Origin: Mycobacterium sp. UM_CSW
GTDB lineage: Bacteria; Actinomycetota; Actinomycetes; Mycobacteriales; Mycobacteriaceae
DNA length: 47,159 bases
Assembly (NCBI RefSeq): GCF_000455205.1
Contig: NZ_AUWQ01000085.1
Span: 1-47,159 of the forward strand
Direction of reading: 5' to 3'
Shown here: piece after piece, positions 16,705 through 25,256 of the stretch
How the letters are laid out: each line of letters begins with the position of its first letter
How positions within the stretch are numbered: position 1 is the first letter of the stretch
The notes under the pieces: model-generated
What the model was told of the DNA's origin: nothing
The model's database searches: none
Seen by the model: the letters and a program-made list of their open reading frames with translations, nothing else
Made by a program: the position numbers and the translations under genes

Positions 16705-19385
16705 TGGATGTCCCGGATCTGACGCCGGTGCGCCTCGACTGCGACGTGCTGGTCATCGGCGGGGGCACCGCCGGCACCATGGCGGCCCTGTCCGCCGCAG
16801 AGCACGGCGCTCAAGTGCTGCTGCTGGAGAAGGCCCACGTCCGGCACTCCGGTGCGCTGGCGATGGGCATGGACGGAGTCAACAACGCCGTCATCCCCGG
16901 CAAGGCCGAACCTGAGGACTACGTCGCGGAGATCACCCGCGCCAACGACGGAATCGTCAACCAGCGCACCATTTATCAGACCGCCTCCCGCGGTTTCGCG
17001 ATGGTGCAGCGGCTGGAGCGCTACGGGGTGAAGTTCGAGAAGGACGAGCACGGCGAGTACGCGGTGCGCCGGGTGCACCGCTCGGGCTCCTATGTGCTGC
17101 CCATGCCGGAGGGCAAGGACGTCAAAAAGGCGCTCTATCGGGTGCTGCGGCAAAAGTCCATGCGCGAGCGGATCCGCATCGAGAACCGGCTGATGCCAGT
17201 GCGAGTCCTGACCGACGGGGGCCGAGCCGTTGGTGCCGCCGCGTTCAATACGCGCACCGGCGAGTTCGTCGCCGTCGGCGCCAAGGCGGTCATCCTGGCC
17301 ACCGGGGCGTGCGGGCGGCTGGGCCTGCCCGCGTCGGGCTATCTGTATGGCACGTACGAGAACCCGACCAACGCCGGCGACGGGTATGCGATGGCCTACC
17401 ACGCGGGCGCCGAGCTGTCGGGAATCGAGTGTTTCCAGGTCAATCCGCTGATCAAGGATTACAACGGGCCGGCCTGCGCCTACGTGGCCAACCCGTTCGG
17501 CGGCTACCAGGTCAACGCGCACGGCGAGCGGTTCGTCGACTCCGACTACTGGTCGGGGCAGATGATGGCCGAGGTGAAAAGCGAGATCGACTCCGCCCGC
17601 GGGCCCATCTATCTCAAGGTGTCGCACCTGCCCGACGAGACGCTGACTGCGCTGGAGAACATCCTGCACACCACCGAACGCCCGACCCGCGGCACCTTCC
17701 ACGCCAACCGGGGCCACGACTACCGCACCCACGACATCGAGATGCACATCTCCGAGATCGGCTTGTGCGGCGGCCATTCCGCCTCGGGCGTGTGGGTCGA
17801 CGAGCACGCCCGCACCACGGTGCCGGGCCTGTACGCGGCGGGGGACCTGGCCTGCGTTCCGCACAACTACATGATCGGGGCGTTCGTGTTCGGCGACCTC
17901 GCCGGCACCGACGCCGCCAAGTCGCTGCCCGATGTCGTTGCCCCACAAACGCTCCCGGAGGACCAGCTGCGCGCCGCGCACGAGCTGATCTACTCACCGC
18001 TGCGGCACCCGGACGGGCCCCCACAGCCGCAGGTCGAATATAAGCTGCGGCGCTTCGTCAACGACTATGTGGCGCCGCCGAAGACGGCGGCCAAGCTGTC
18101 CATCGCCGTCCGCACCTTCGATCGCATGCGGGCCGAGATTGCCGAGATGGGCGCGCGCGACCCGCACGAGCTGATGCGGGCGGTGGAGGTGTCGTTCATC
18201 CGCGACTGCGCCGAGATGGCCGCCCGCTCCTCGCTCACCCGCACCGAATCCCGCTGGGGCCTCTACCACGACCGCGCCGACCTGCCCGGCCGCGACGACA
18301 ACCAATGGGGCTATCACCTGAACCTGCGCAAGGGTGCGGACGGCGAGATGGCCTTCCTCAAGCGGCCCGTCGCGCCGTACTTCGTGCCCGTCCCCGAGCT
18401 GGACGGCTTGCCGCCGGTGGACCAAACCGTGCGCGAGGTGGAGCAGCCGCCGCTGACCGGGGGTCAGGCGCCGGCCACCGTGGCATCCCGGATCGCCTCG
18501 CCCGCAACGGCGTTCGAACCCCCGTCGCCGCGCATCGCCGAGGTCCTCGCCCTGGAGGAGCCCACGATCGGCGACCTGGCGCCGTACCTGGCCGACACCG
18601 ATCCCGGCGTGCGCCGGACCGCGGTCGCCACCCTGACCGAGCACATCCCCGACGGGTACGCGCCCGCGCTGTTCGCGGCGCTCGACGACGCCGACGCCGC
18701 GGTCCGCCGCACCGGCGCTGAGGGCATCCGGGAGCTGGTGGAGGTGCTGCCCGACCCGGCTGGCGCCGAACCGCATCTGGCGTCGCGGGATTCCGTGGTG
18801 CGCGCGGCCGCCGTCTACCTGCTGGCCGCGCGCCGGGCCGGCGACGCCGCCCAATACCGCGGCGCCCTGGACGATCCCGACCACCGGGTGCGCATTGAGG
18901 CGGTGCGCGCGCTGGTGTCGGTCGACGACGTGGCCGGCGTCGTCGCGGCCACGGCGGACGAGAGCCGGGAGGTCCGCATCGCAGCGGCCGGTGCTCTGGC
19001 GACGCTGCGCGACGGCGCGCCGGCGGTCAGCGCGCTGGTCGCCGATCCCGACCCCCTGGTGCGAGCGGCCGCGCTCGCCGCCCTGGGCGAATTGGGCTGC
19101 GGCGACGGTGATCTTGGGGCCGTCGAAAAGGCGCTGCGCGCGCCGGCGTGGCAGGTGCGCGAGGGCGCGGCGCGGGCACTAAAGGGCGCCAGTGCCGCGG
19201 TCGCGGTGCCGCTGCTGGCGGAGGCGCTGTCCGACGCGCACCTCGACGTGCGCAAGGCGGCGGTGCTGAGCCTGACCCGCTGGGCCGCCGAACCCGCCAC
19301 CCGCGACGCCTTGAGCATCGCGCTCAAAGACGGCGACGCCGACGTCCGCGCCTACGCGCGGCGGGCGTTGGAACGGGACGGGTAG
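16701..19385 (+). CDS. AprA-like flavoprotein fused to HEAT repeats
   Basis: The protein has 894 residues. Residues 1-600 belong to the fumarate reductase/adenylylsulfate reductase flavoprotein superfamily. The FAD motif is DVLVIGGGTAG (15-25) and a second FAD contact is GLYAAGDLACV. AprA-like segments include GALAMGMDGVNNAV, EPEDYV, YAMAYHAGAEL and QVNAHGERFVDSDYW. From about residue 625 to the end there are about nine HEAT repeats with the pattern D-x4-VR-x2-A (DPGVRRTA, HRVRIEA, REVRIAA, LDVRKAA, ADVRAYA). It is the last gene of the GntR/ferredoxin/ABC operon. I infer an FAD enzyme that oxidises or reduces the imported compound using the ferredoxin, with the HEAT array as a partner-binding scaffold. 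The substrate, perhaps an organosulfur compound, is unproven. Confidence 0.88.
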   Translation: MMDVPDLTPVRLDCDVLVIGGGTAGTMAALSAAEHGAQVLLLEKAHVRHSGALAMGMDGVNNAVIPGKAEPEDYVAEITRANDGIVNQRTIYQTASRGFAMVQRLERYGVKFEKDEHGEYAVRRVHRSGSYVLPMPEGKDVKKALYRVLRQKSMRERIRIENRLMPVRVLTDGGRAVGAAAFNTRTGEFVAVGAKAVILATGACGRLGLPASGYLYGTYENPTNAGDGYAMAYHAGAELSGIECFQVNPLIKDYNGPACAYVANPFGGYQVNAHGERFVDSDYWSGQMMAEVKSEIDSARGPIYLKVSHLPDETLTALENILHTTERPTRGTFHANRGHDYRTHDIEMHISEIGLCGGHSASGVWVDEHARTTVPGLYAAGDLACVPHNYMIGAFVFGDLAGTDAAKSLPDVVAPQTLPEDQLRAAHELIYSPLRHPDGPPQPQVEYKLRRFVNDYVAPPKTAAKLSIAVRTFDRMRAEIAEMGARDPHELMRAVEVSFIRDCAEMAARSSLTRTESRWGLYHDRADLPGRDDNQWGYHLNLRKGADGEMAFLKRPVAPYFVPVPELDGLPPVDQTVREVEQPPLTGGQAPATVASRIASPATAFEPPSPRIAEVLALEEPTIGDLAPYLADTDPGVRRTAVATLTEHIPDGYAPALFAALDDADAAVRRTGAEGIRELVEVLPDPAGAEPHLASRDSVVRAAAVYLLAARRAGDAAQYRGALDDPDHRVRIEAVRALVSVDDVAGVVAATADESREVRIAAAGALATLRDGAPAVSALVADPDPLVRAAALAALGELGCGDGDLGAVEKALRAPAWQVREGAARALKGASAAVAVPLLAEALSDAHLDVRKAAVLSLTRWAAEPATRDALSIALKDGDADVRAYARRALERDG

Positions 19386-19443
19386 CGTTTATCCCCCGTG
19401 ATTTCCCCCGTCAGGCCCAGGTGAAATCCAGTAGAGTCACTGT

Positions 19444-20514
19444 GTGAGTTCGGGATTGGGCGCGGCAACCTTGGCCGAGGAGCATGACTGTGTGCTGCTC
19501 GACCTCGATGGCACGGTCTACCGGGGCGCGGTCCCGACCGCCGGTGCCGTAGAAACCCTGGAAGGTCTACGGGTTCGTACGCTGTTCCTGACCAACAACG
19601 CCTCCCGGAGCGCAGTCGAGGTCGCGGACCACATGCGCGACATGGGCTTTGCGGTCGACCCGGCTGACGTCGTGACCAGCGCACACACCGCCGCACGCCT
19701 CATGAGCGATAAGTTGCCGCAAAGGTCCAAGGTTTTGGTGATCGGCACCGACGCGCTGGCCGCCGAGGTGGCCGACGCCGGCCTGGCACCGGTGCGCTCC
19801 TGGGACGACGGGCCCGTAGCGGTGGTGCAGGGTCATTCGCCGCACACCAACTGGGCCGGACTGGCGGAGGCGGCCTTGGCTATCCGCGGCTGTGCGCTGT
19901 GGGTGGCATGCAACATCGACCCGACATTCCCCACCGAACGCGGTCTGCTCCCGGGCAATGGCGCAATGGTCGCCGCCCTGCGCGCCGCCACTGGCGCCGA
20001 GCCCATTGTCGTCGGAAAGCCCGAGTCTTACATGGTCCGAGATGGTTTGGGGCGCGGTCGCTTCGAATCACCGCTGGTGGTCGGTGACCGCCTCGAGACG
20101 GACATCGCCGGCGCGACGGTGGCGGGTCTGCCCAGTCTGCTGGTGTTCAGCGGCGTCGCCACCGCCGCCGATGTCGTTTATGCCAAACCCGATTGCCGGC
20201 CGACGTACATCGGGGAGGACTTGACCGCCCTCGCCGAGCGGAGTGACGCGTTGCGCGTCGCCCCACAGCCCGGCTGGCATGCGCAGGCCGGCCGCGGCGC
20301 GGTGACCGTCACGTCGACGGGCGAAGGCGGCCAGGACTGCGGGTTGTCCATCGTACGAGCCGCCGCGCACGCCGTCTGGAGCAGCGAATCCGCCCGCCCC
20401 CCGGTGGTTCTCGCCGGGGATGACGACGCGCGCCGCGCGCTCGAGAAGTGGGGCCTATTGGACGACCGACAGGCCCGGGTCGATCCGGGCGCGAACCGCG
20501 ACGGACGCACATGA
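19444..20514 (+). CDS. HAD-IIA phosphatase, Rv1692-like (glycerol-3-phosphate phosphatase family)
   Basis: The protein has 356 residues from GTG 19444 (an in-register choice over GTG 19442). Motif I is LLDLDGTVYRG with catalytic Asp20 and Asp22. Motif II lies in FLTNNASRS, the cap reads ALAIRGCALWVACNIDPTFP, and motif IV is LVVGDRLETDIAGA. Both the order and the C-terminal extension (VAPQPGW; GLSIVRAAAHAVW) match Rv1692, which dephosphorylates D-glycerol-3-phosphate in lipid recycling. It could be a paralogue with another substrate. It begins 58 bases after the AprA-HEAT stop, in the same direction. Its last 60 bases overlap the convergent gene that ends at 20455. Confidence 0.87.
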   Translation: MSSGLGAATLAEEHDCVLLDLDGTVYRGAVPTAGAVETLEGLRVRTLFLTNNASRSAVEVADHMRDMGFAVDPADVVTSAHTAARLMSDKLPQRSKVLVIGTDALAAEVADAGLAPVRSWDDGPVAVVQGHSPHTNWAGLAEAALAIRGCALWVACNIDPTFPTERGLLPGNGAMVAALRAATGAEPIVVGKPESYMVRDGLGRGRFESPLVVGDRLETDIAGATVAGLPSLLVFSGVATAADVVYAKPDCRPTYIGEDLTALAERSDALRVAPQPGWHAQAGRGAVTVTSTGEGGQDCGLSIVRAAAHAVWSSESARPPVVLAGDDDARRALEKWGLLDDRQARVDPGANRDGRT

Positions 20515-21285
20515 CGCACGCACGATCATGGCCGCGTCGGAGTCGGAGCCCTTGGGTATCTGGATCGCCGCGCTGTCGGGGTCCTCGCGGTGTGCCATGA
20601 GCCAGTCGTAGAGCAGCCAGTCCAGCGCACAGGCCACCGCGAACGGGTCCGCCTCGTCCGACGCCGCGCCCGCGACGCAGGCCTCGATGGCCTCACGGTG
20701 TTCCCGCCTGGCGGCGTCCTTGTTGACTCCCGAGCTGTCGAACAACATCGTCGACAGCGTCAGCGGATAGCGTTGGCCGGTCTCGGATTTCAGCACCCAC
20801 CGACCGCCCCTCCAGGGTTCCTGCGGGTTGACAAGAACCATCTCGCCGAAGCCGCTGATGACCCCCGGCGACGGCTCACCGAGCTCGCCGTCGAACGGGG
20901 CCGGGCCGAGCAGGCCCACCGGAAAACGAGCGCGGAGCGAAAACAGGGTGGCGGTACCGACGATCTTGCCCGCCCGCACGTCCGGGACGACGCCGGTGAT
21001 CTCCGCCGCCAGCGCGTAATCCCGCACCAACAGGTCCAGGCAGCGGTGCAGGACAACCAGGTCGGCGCGCTCGTCCGGATCGGGGCGCTTGCCCCCGCCG
21101 AGCAGTTCCCCGAACCGCGCCGCGGCGATGATCAACGCGTCGTCAAGAGCCTCGAGGTGCGTCGCAATCAAGCGGTCGGCCTCACCATCCCCGATGACCA
21201 GGTCGGGCAGCGTCGTGGCGGCGCCTTCCGGTGTGCACCAGTAGAAGCCGATCTGGCCCTCCGCCTGGGTGATTCGCGGTCTCAT
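20455..21285 (-). CDS. Uncharacterised protein, last gene of the hydrogenase operon
   Basis: The protein has 276 residues. The start is the ATG at 21285 (MRPRITQAEGQIGFYW), overlapping the preceding stop in an ATGA. It appears soluble and mostly acidic, with no signal peptide, no membrane span and no Cys cluster. Recognisable segments include ATTLPDLVIGDGEADRLIAT and LVNPQEPWRGGRWVLKSETG. I do not recognise the family. Its position after hypD and a DUF6390-like gene at the end of the hydrogenase operon suggests a role with the hydrogenase. The 3' end overlaps the convergent HAD gene by 60 bases. Confidence 0.75.
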   Translation of the reverse strand: MRPRITQAEGQIGFYWCTPEGAATTLPDLVIGDGEADRLIATHLEALDDALIIAAARFGELLGGGKRPDPDERADLVVLHRCLDLLVRDYALAAEITGVVPDVRAGKIVGTATLFSLRARFPVGLLGPAPFDGELGEPSPGVISGFGEMVLVNPQEPWRGGRWVLKSETGQRYPLTLSTMLFDSSGVNKDAARREHREAIEACVAGAASDEADPFAVACALDWLLYDWLMAHREDPDSAAIQIPKGSDSDAAMIVRASCASVAVRARIDPGLSVVQ

Positions 21286-22034
21286 GGCGCCTGCGCCCGC
21301 AGCCTGCGGTTGGTGGCCGCCAGTTGCCGGTGCGTGCTGTCCTTGAGCCTCGCCAACTGTTCGGGGATGAGGCGGTCGCACACCCAGCCCCAGTGCATCG
21401 CGACGAGATCGCCCCGCCGGACCGCGATCGGCCTTCCCTCGCCGGTGCGGACCCCGACCCGGCGCGTCCGCGGCCCGGACAGCGACAGCGAGGATCCCGT
21501 GAAGCACAGCTGCTGCGACACGACCAGCGCCGTATCTCCGTCCGTCGACAGGACGGTGCCCCAGGAGATGCGGCAGTTGTCCAGGACGGACACCGGATGC
21601 TCGTCGACGCCCCTGCCGAGCAACCGCGACCAGGGGTAGACGCCGAACACGTGGAAGCCGTGATTCGCCGCGGCCTCCTCGGCGAGGTCCTCGGTGAGGT
21701 GCGCCCAGTAGTGCCCGGCCTGCGGGGCGATGATCGCCATCAGCTCGGCCGTGAAGGCGTGCGAATCCATCGTCGAGCCCGCGCCCCCGCCCAGCCAATA
21801 GGATTCGACCAGGCGGAGGTCGAGGGGGTCGGGGATTCCGGTCAGCCGCGACATCACCCGCAGATACGGCCACGCCCCCGTGAATCGCCGTGCCGCACGC
21901 TCGATCTCGGCCCGCCCACCGTTGAGGAGGGCCGATGACTCGCGGGGCCCGCAGTAGCCGAGCTGGTTGGGTGCGTAGGCGTACCGCGCGAACATCTCCG
22001 CACCGCGGGTGTCGGTGATGTCGGCGATGGTCAT
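21282..22034 (-). CDS. DUF6390-like hydrogenase-cluster protein
   Basis: The protein has 250 residues. The start is the ATG at 22034 (MTIADITDTRGAEMFARYAY), overlapping the hypD stop. It contains APNQLGYCGPRESSALL, SYWLGGGAGSTMDSHAFTAE and NCRISWGTVLSTDGDTALVV. From memory it matches DUF6390, a family found in actinobacterial hydrogenase gene clusters; I cannot confirm this here. No catalytic motif is known. The segment GHYWAHLTEDL and two Cys (Cys28 region and NCRI) might matter for metal or cofactor handling, but this is speculation. Confidence 0.75.
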   Translation of the reverse strand: MTIADITDTRGAEMFARYAYAPNQLGYCGPRESSALLNGGRAEIERAARRFTGAWPYLRVMSRLTGIPDPLDLRLVESYWLGGGAGSTMDSHAFTAELMAIIAPQAGHYWAHLTEDLAEEAAANHGFHVFGVYPWSRLLGRGVDEHPVSVLDNCRISWGTVLSTDGDTALVVSQQLCFTGSSLSLSGPRTRRVGVRTGEGRPIAVRRGDLVAMHWGWVCDRLIPEQLARLKDSTHRQLAATNRRLRAQAP

Positions 22035-23176
22035 GCTCGCGCGCCCTGCCCGATCAGCGTTGCGGCGTCGCGGTGCAGCCTGCCGAAGTTGTAGTACGCG
22101 GCGCACGCGCCCTCCGGGGAGACCATGCAGGTGCCTATCGGGGTCTCCGGGGTGCACGCCGTTCCGAACACCTTGCACTCCCAGGGTTTGAGCACGCCCT
22201 TGAGCACCTCGCCGCACTGGCAGGCCTTGGGGTCGGCCACGCGCACGCCCGGCAGTGCGAATCGGCGTTCGGAATCGAAGTCCGCGAGCTCGTCACGCAG
22301 CCGCAAGGCGCTTTGCGAGATGAATCCCAGTCCACGCCATTCGAAGTGGGGGCGCAGCGCGAAGACGTCGGCCATCAGGGCGAGCGCCGCCGGGTTGCCC
22401 TCCTCGGAGACGACCCGCGAGTACTGGTTTTCGACTTCGCAACGCCCCTCGCGGATCTGGCGCAGCAGCATGGCGATCGATGCGAGGATGTCCAGCGGTT
22501 CGAATCCGGCAACCACCAGCGGCCTGCCGTAGACGGCGGGAACGAACCGGTAGGGCCGGGTGCCGACGACAGTGGACACGTGGCCCGGGCCGAGGAAACC
22601 GGACAGCCTAAGGTCGGGCGACTCCAGGATCGCCTTGATCGGCGGCACGATCGTGACGTGATTGCAGAATACGGTGAAGTTCTCGATCCCGAGCTCCCGC
22701 GCCCGCACCAGCGTGACCGCCGTTGACGGGGCGGTGGTTTCGAAGCCGATCGCGAAAAAAACGATGTGCTTGTCCGGGTTCTCGGTCGCGATCTTCAGCG
22801 CGTCCAGTGGCGAGTAGACGAACCGGACGTCGGCGCCGCCGGCCTTGGCATCCAGCAGACTCCCGTCCGAGCCGGGCACCCGCATCATGTCGCCGAAGCA
22901 GGTGAAGATCACGTCCGGTTGGCGCGCCAGCCAGATCGCGTCGTCGACACGGCCCATCGGGATGACGCAAACCGGGCAGCCGGGACCGTGCACGAGTTCG
23001 ACGTTGTCCGGCAGCAGGTGCTCGACGCCGTGGCGGTAGATCGTGTGGGTGTGGCCGCCGCACACCTCCATGAACTTGAAGTGCTCGTCTCCGGAGCCGG
23101 CCCCGGCCAGCGACTCGATGGCCGCCAACAGCTTTCGTGCCGAGGCGGGGTCTCGGAATTCGTCAACAAATCGCAT
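22031..23176 (-). CDS. hypD: Hydrogenase maturation factor HypD
   Basis: The protein has 381 residues, starting at ATG 23176 (MRFVDEFRDP). HypD with HypC carries the Fe(CN)2CO unit of the [NiFe] site while cyanide from HypE/HypF is attached. The conserved motifs are present: CGGHTHTI, HGPGCPVCVIP, CFGDMMRVPGS, FAIGFETTAPS and GPGHVSTVVG. A C-terminal Cys-rich [4Fe-4S] region follows (CQCGEVLKG, WECKVFGTACTPETPIGTC). Nothing is missing. It follows hypC after 14 bases and overlaps the DUF6390-like gene by four. Confidence 0.97.
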   Translation of the reverse strand: MRFVDEFRDPASARKLLAAIESLAGAGSGDEHFKFMEVCGGHTHTIYRHGVEHLLPDNVELVHGPGCPVCVIPMGRVDDAIWLARQPDVIFTCFGDMMRVPGSDGSLLDAKAGGADVRFVYSPLDALKIATENPDKHIVFFAIGFETTAPSTAVTLVRARELGIENFTVFCNHVTIVPPIKAILESPDLRLSGFLGPGHVSTVVGTRPYRFVPAVYGRPLVVAGFEPLDILASIAMLLRQIREGRCEVENQYSRVVSEEGNPAALALMADVFALRPHFEWRGLGFISQSALRLRDELADFDSERRFALPGVRVADPKACQCGEVLKGVLKPWECKVFGTACTPETPIGTCMVSPEGACAAYYNFGRLHRDAATLIGQGARA

Positions 23177-23190
23177 CGCAGTCTCCCCGG

Positions 23191-23463
23191 TCAGATGATC
23201 GACGACGTGTCGAACGCGTCTATTTCGTCGGAATACGTTTGGCCCAACTTCTGCACGGCGGCAAGGGTGAGCAGCGCCTCGGTTTCGTCGATCTTGGCCA
23301 TCGCGAAACCGACGTGGACCAGCACCCACTCGCCCGGCGCGAGCATGTCGTTCTCGAGCAGCCGCACGCTGATGATGCGGCGCACGCCGCTGACATCTAC
23401 CTTGGCCAGACAGTTTTCGGCGTCGGTGATCTCGATGACCTGTCCGGGGATGCCCAGGCACAT
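23191..23463 (-). CDS. hypC: Hydrogenase chaperone HypC (copy 1)
   Basis: The protein has 90 residues. The start is the ATG at 23463, giving MCLGIPGQVIEI, because HypC needs Cys2 directly after the initiator Met; an in-frame upstream start would bury it. The rest matches the OB-fold chaperone (VSVRLLEND-like strand, WVLVHVGFAMAKIDE). HypC binds HypD and the large-subunit precursor during iron delivery. It lies between hypE and hypD. A second, divergent HypC and a HypC-like domain in a fusion protein occur in the same operon. Confidence 0.94.
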   Translation of the reverse strand: MCLGIPGQVIEITDAENCLAKVDVSGVRRIISVRLLENDMLAPGEWVLVHVGFAMAKIDETEALLTLAAVQKLGQTYSDEIDAFDTSSII

Positions 23464-23478
23464 ATCTCTCAAGTCCTC

Positions 23479-24591
23479 TCAGCAGATTCGGGGCAGCGGG
23501 TCGCCGACGAGCATGTCCACGATGCGGGTGCCGCCGAACGCGGTGCGCACCAGCACGGTGGCCGCCGGTTCGTCGGCGATGCGTCCGATTTCGGCCGCGT
23601 CGCCACCCGCGGGGTGCGAGCGCAGGGCGTCCAACGCGTCGTCGGCCTCAGCGGGGTCGACGACGGCCAGGAACTTGCCCTCGTTGGCCACGTAAAGCGG
23701 GTCGATGCCGAGCATTTCGCAGGCGCCCGCCACGTCGGATCGCACCGGTAGCCGGTCCTCCTCTAGCACGACCGCCAGGCCGCACGCCTGCGCCAGCTCG
23801 TTGCACACCGTCCCGACGCCACCCCGGGTGGGGTCGCGCAGCCACCGCGTCTTGGGGGCCGCCCGCAGCAGACGCTCCACGAGGCCGGTCACCGCGGCGG
23901 TGTCGGAGTGGATGTCGGCTTCGATCGCCAGGTCGCCGCGTGCCAGCATCACCGCCATGCCGTGGTCACCGATGGTCCCGGAGGCCAGCACCCTGTCGCC
24001 GGGCCGCACCTTTCGCGGGGACAGGTCCCGTTCCGACGGAACGACTCCCGCTCCGGCGGTCGTGATGAACATGCCGTCGGCCGCGCCCCGGGGGACCACC
24101 TTGGTATCGCCGGTGACGATCTGCACACCGGCCGCCCGCGCGGCGGCGGCCATGTCGGCGACGATTCCGCGCAGCTCTTCGATCGCAAAGCCCTCTTCCA
24201 GGACGAAGGCCGCCGTCATCCACGACGGCACGGCACCGGCCATGGCGAGGTCGTTCACCGTGCCGTTGACGGCCAGGTCGCCGATCGATCCGCCGGGGAA
24301 TCGAAGTGGCTGCACGACAAACGAATCAGTGGACATCGCCAGCCGCGGCCCGCCGGGCATCGCGATGACGGCGCCGTCGCCCAGCGATTCCAGCTGAGGG
24401 TTGCGAAAGGCCTCCAGGAAAACGGCGTCGACCAATGCGGCGGACGCCTTGCCGCCGGCACCGTGAGCGAGCGTCACGACGGTGTCGCGCAGCCGCGGCC
24501 GCCGCCTGCGGAACGCCTCGATGCGGTCGATGACCTCGCCCTCGCCGAACGAGGGGCCGGAGGTGAGGTATTCGGCAACATGTTCTCTCAT
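23479..24591 (-). CDS. hypE: Hydrogenase maturation factor HypE
   Basis: The protein has 370 residues from ATG 24591. HypE dehydrates a carbamoyl group on its C-terminal Cys to thiocyanate, the cyanide donor for the active-site iron. The PurM/AIR-synthase-like fold is visible (LAHGAGGKAS; MSTDSFVVQPLRFPGGSIGD; VTGDTKVVPRG; RDPTRGGVGT). The protein ends PRIC, with the essential C-terminal Cys370. The start overlaps the SIS gene stop (ATGA), and hypC follows after 15 bases. Confidence 0.97.
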   Translation of the reverse strand: MREHVAEYLTSGPSFGEGEVIDRIEAFRRRRPRLRDTVVTLAHGAGGKASAALVDAVFLEAFRNPQLESLGDGAVIAMPGGPRLAMSTDSFVVQPLRFPGGSIGDLAVNGTVNDLAMAGAVPSWMTAAFVLEEGFAIEELRGIVADMAAAARAAGVQIVTGDTKVVPRGAADGMFITTAGAGVVPSERDLSPRKVRPGDRVLASGTIGDHGMAVMLARGDLAIEADIHSDTAAVTGLVERLLRAAPKTRWLRDPTRGGVGTVCNELAQACGLAVVLEEDRLPVRSDVAGACEMLGIDPLYVANEGKFLAVVDPAEADDALDALRSHPAGGDAAEIGRIADEPAATVLVRTAFGGTRIVDMLVGDPLPRIC

Positions 24592-25250
24592 CGGACTCCC
24601 ATTTGCGCATGCACGGCGGACCACAACCGATATCCCAACGCCGCCTGCGACTCCTGGATTCGGTGCACGCTCTGGGACCGGACGACAAAGCACACGTCGA
24701 CGTCGGCGCTGTCGGCGAAGGCGCCTCCGTCGTACCCGGTGAACCCGATCGTGTAGACGCCGCGGCGATGAGCCTCGCGCATCGCATGCAGCAGGTCCGC
24801 CGAATTGCCGCTGGTGGACATCGCGACGGCGATGTCGCCGGCCCGCGCCCGGGCGATCAACTGCCGGGCGAACACCAAGTCGAAGCCGACGTCGTTGGCC
24901 AGGGCGGTCAGCACCGCCTGGTCCGATGTCAGCGACCACGCCGGCAGCGGCCGCGCGGCGCACTGCTGGGCGAACAGCATCGCCAAAGTGGCTGCGTCCG
25001 TGGCGCTTCCGCCGTTACCGAAGGTGAACAGCCTGCCGCCAGCCGCGAATCGGCGCGCCATCTCGGCGGCCGCGACGGTGATCGAAGCGTCGCACGATTC
25101 CAGCGTGGCCGCGCGCAACGCGGAGCTTTCGGCGGACTTGGCCAGCGCGGAGTCCACCAGGTCGGTCAGCAACGGGCCGGGGTCGCGTTCGTCGCCGTCA
25201 ATGAACGGATAGAGGAAGTTGGTCGCCTCGCCGATGTGATTCTTGCTCAT
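24588..25250 (-). CDS. SIS-domain protein, GmhA/phosphoheptose isomerase-like
   Basis: The protein has 220 residues. The SIS domain runs from about residue 55 to 200 with the phosphosugar-binding loops FGNGGSATDAA and AMSTSGNSADLL. Annotation pipelines usually call this sedoheptulose-7-phosphate isomerase (GmhA). Here it is embedded between a SIS-HypC fusion gene and hypE in a hydrogenase operon, and no heptose-synthesis genes are near. I infer a role linked to hydrogenase maturation or its regulation. The ligand is unknown. Confidence 0.88.
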   Translation of the reverse strand: MSKNHIGEATNFLYPFIDGDERDPGPLLTDLVDSALAKSAESSALRAATLESCDASITVAAAEMARRFAAGGRLFTFGNGGSATDAATLAMLFAQQCAARPLPAWSLTSDQAVLTALANDVGFDLVFARQLIARARAGDIAVAMSTSGNSADLLHAMREAHRRGVYTIGFTGYDGGAFADSADVDVCFVVRSQSVHRIQESQAALGYRLWSAVHAQMGVR

Positions 25251-25256
25251 GGGCTT

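Noticed and set aside
23464-23472. Upstream start adding three residues to HypC copy 1
   Set aside because: HypC needs Cys at position 2, so the ATG at 23463 must be used.
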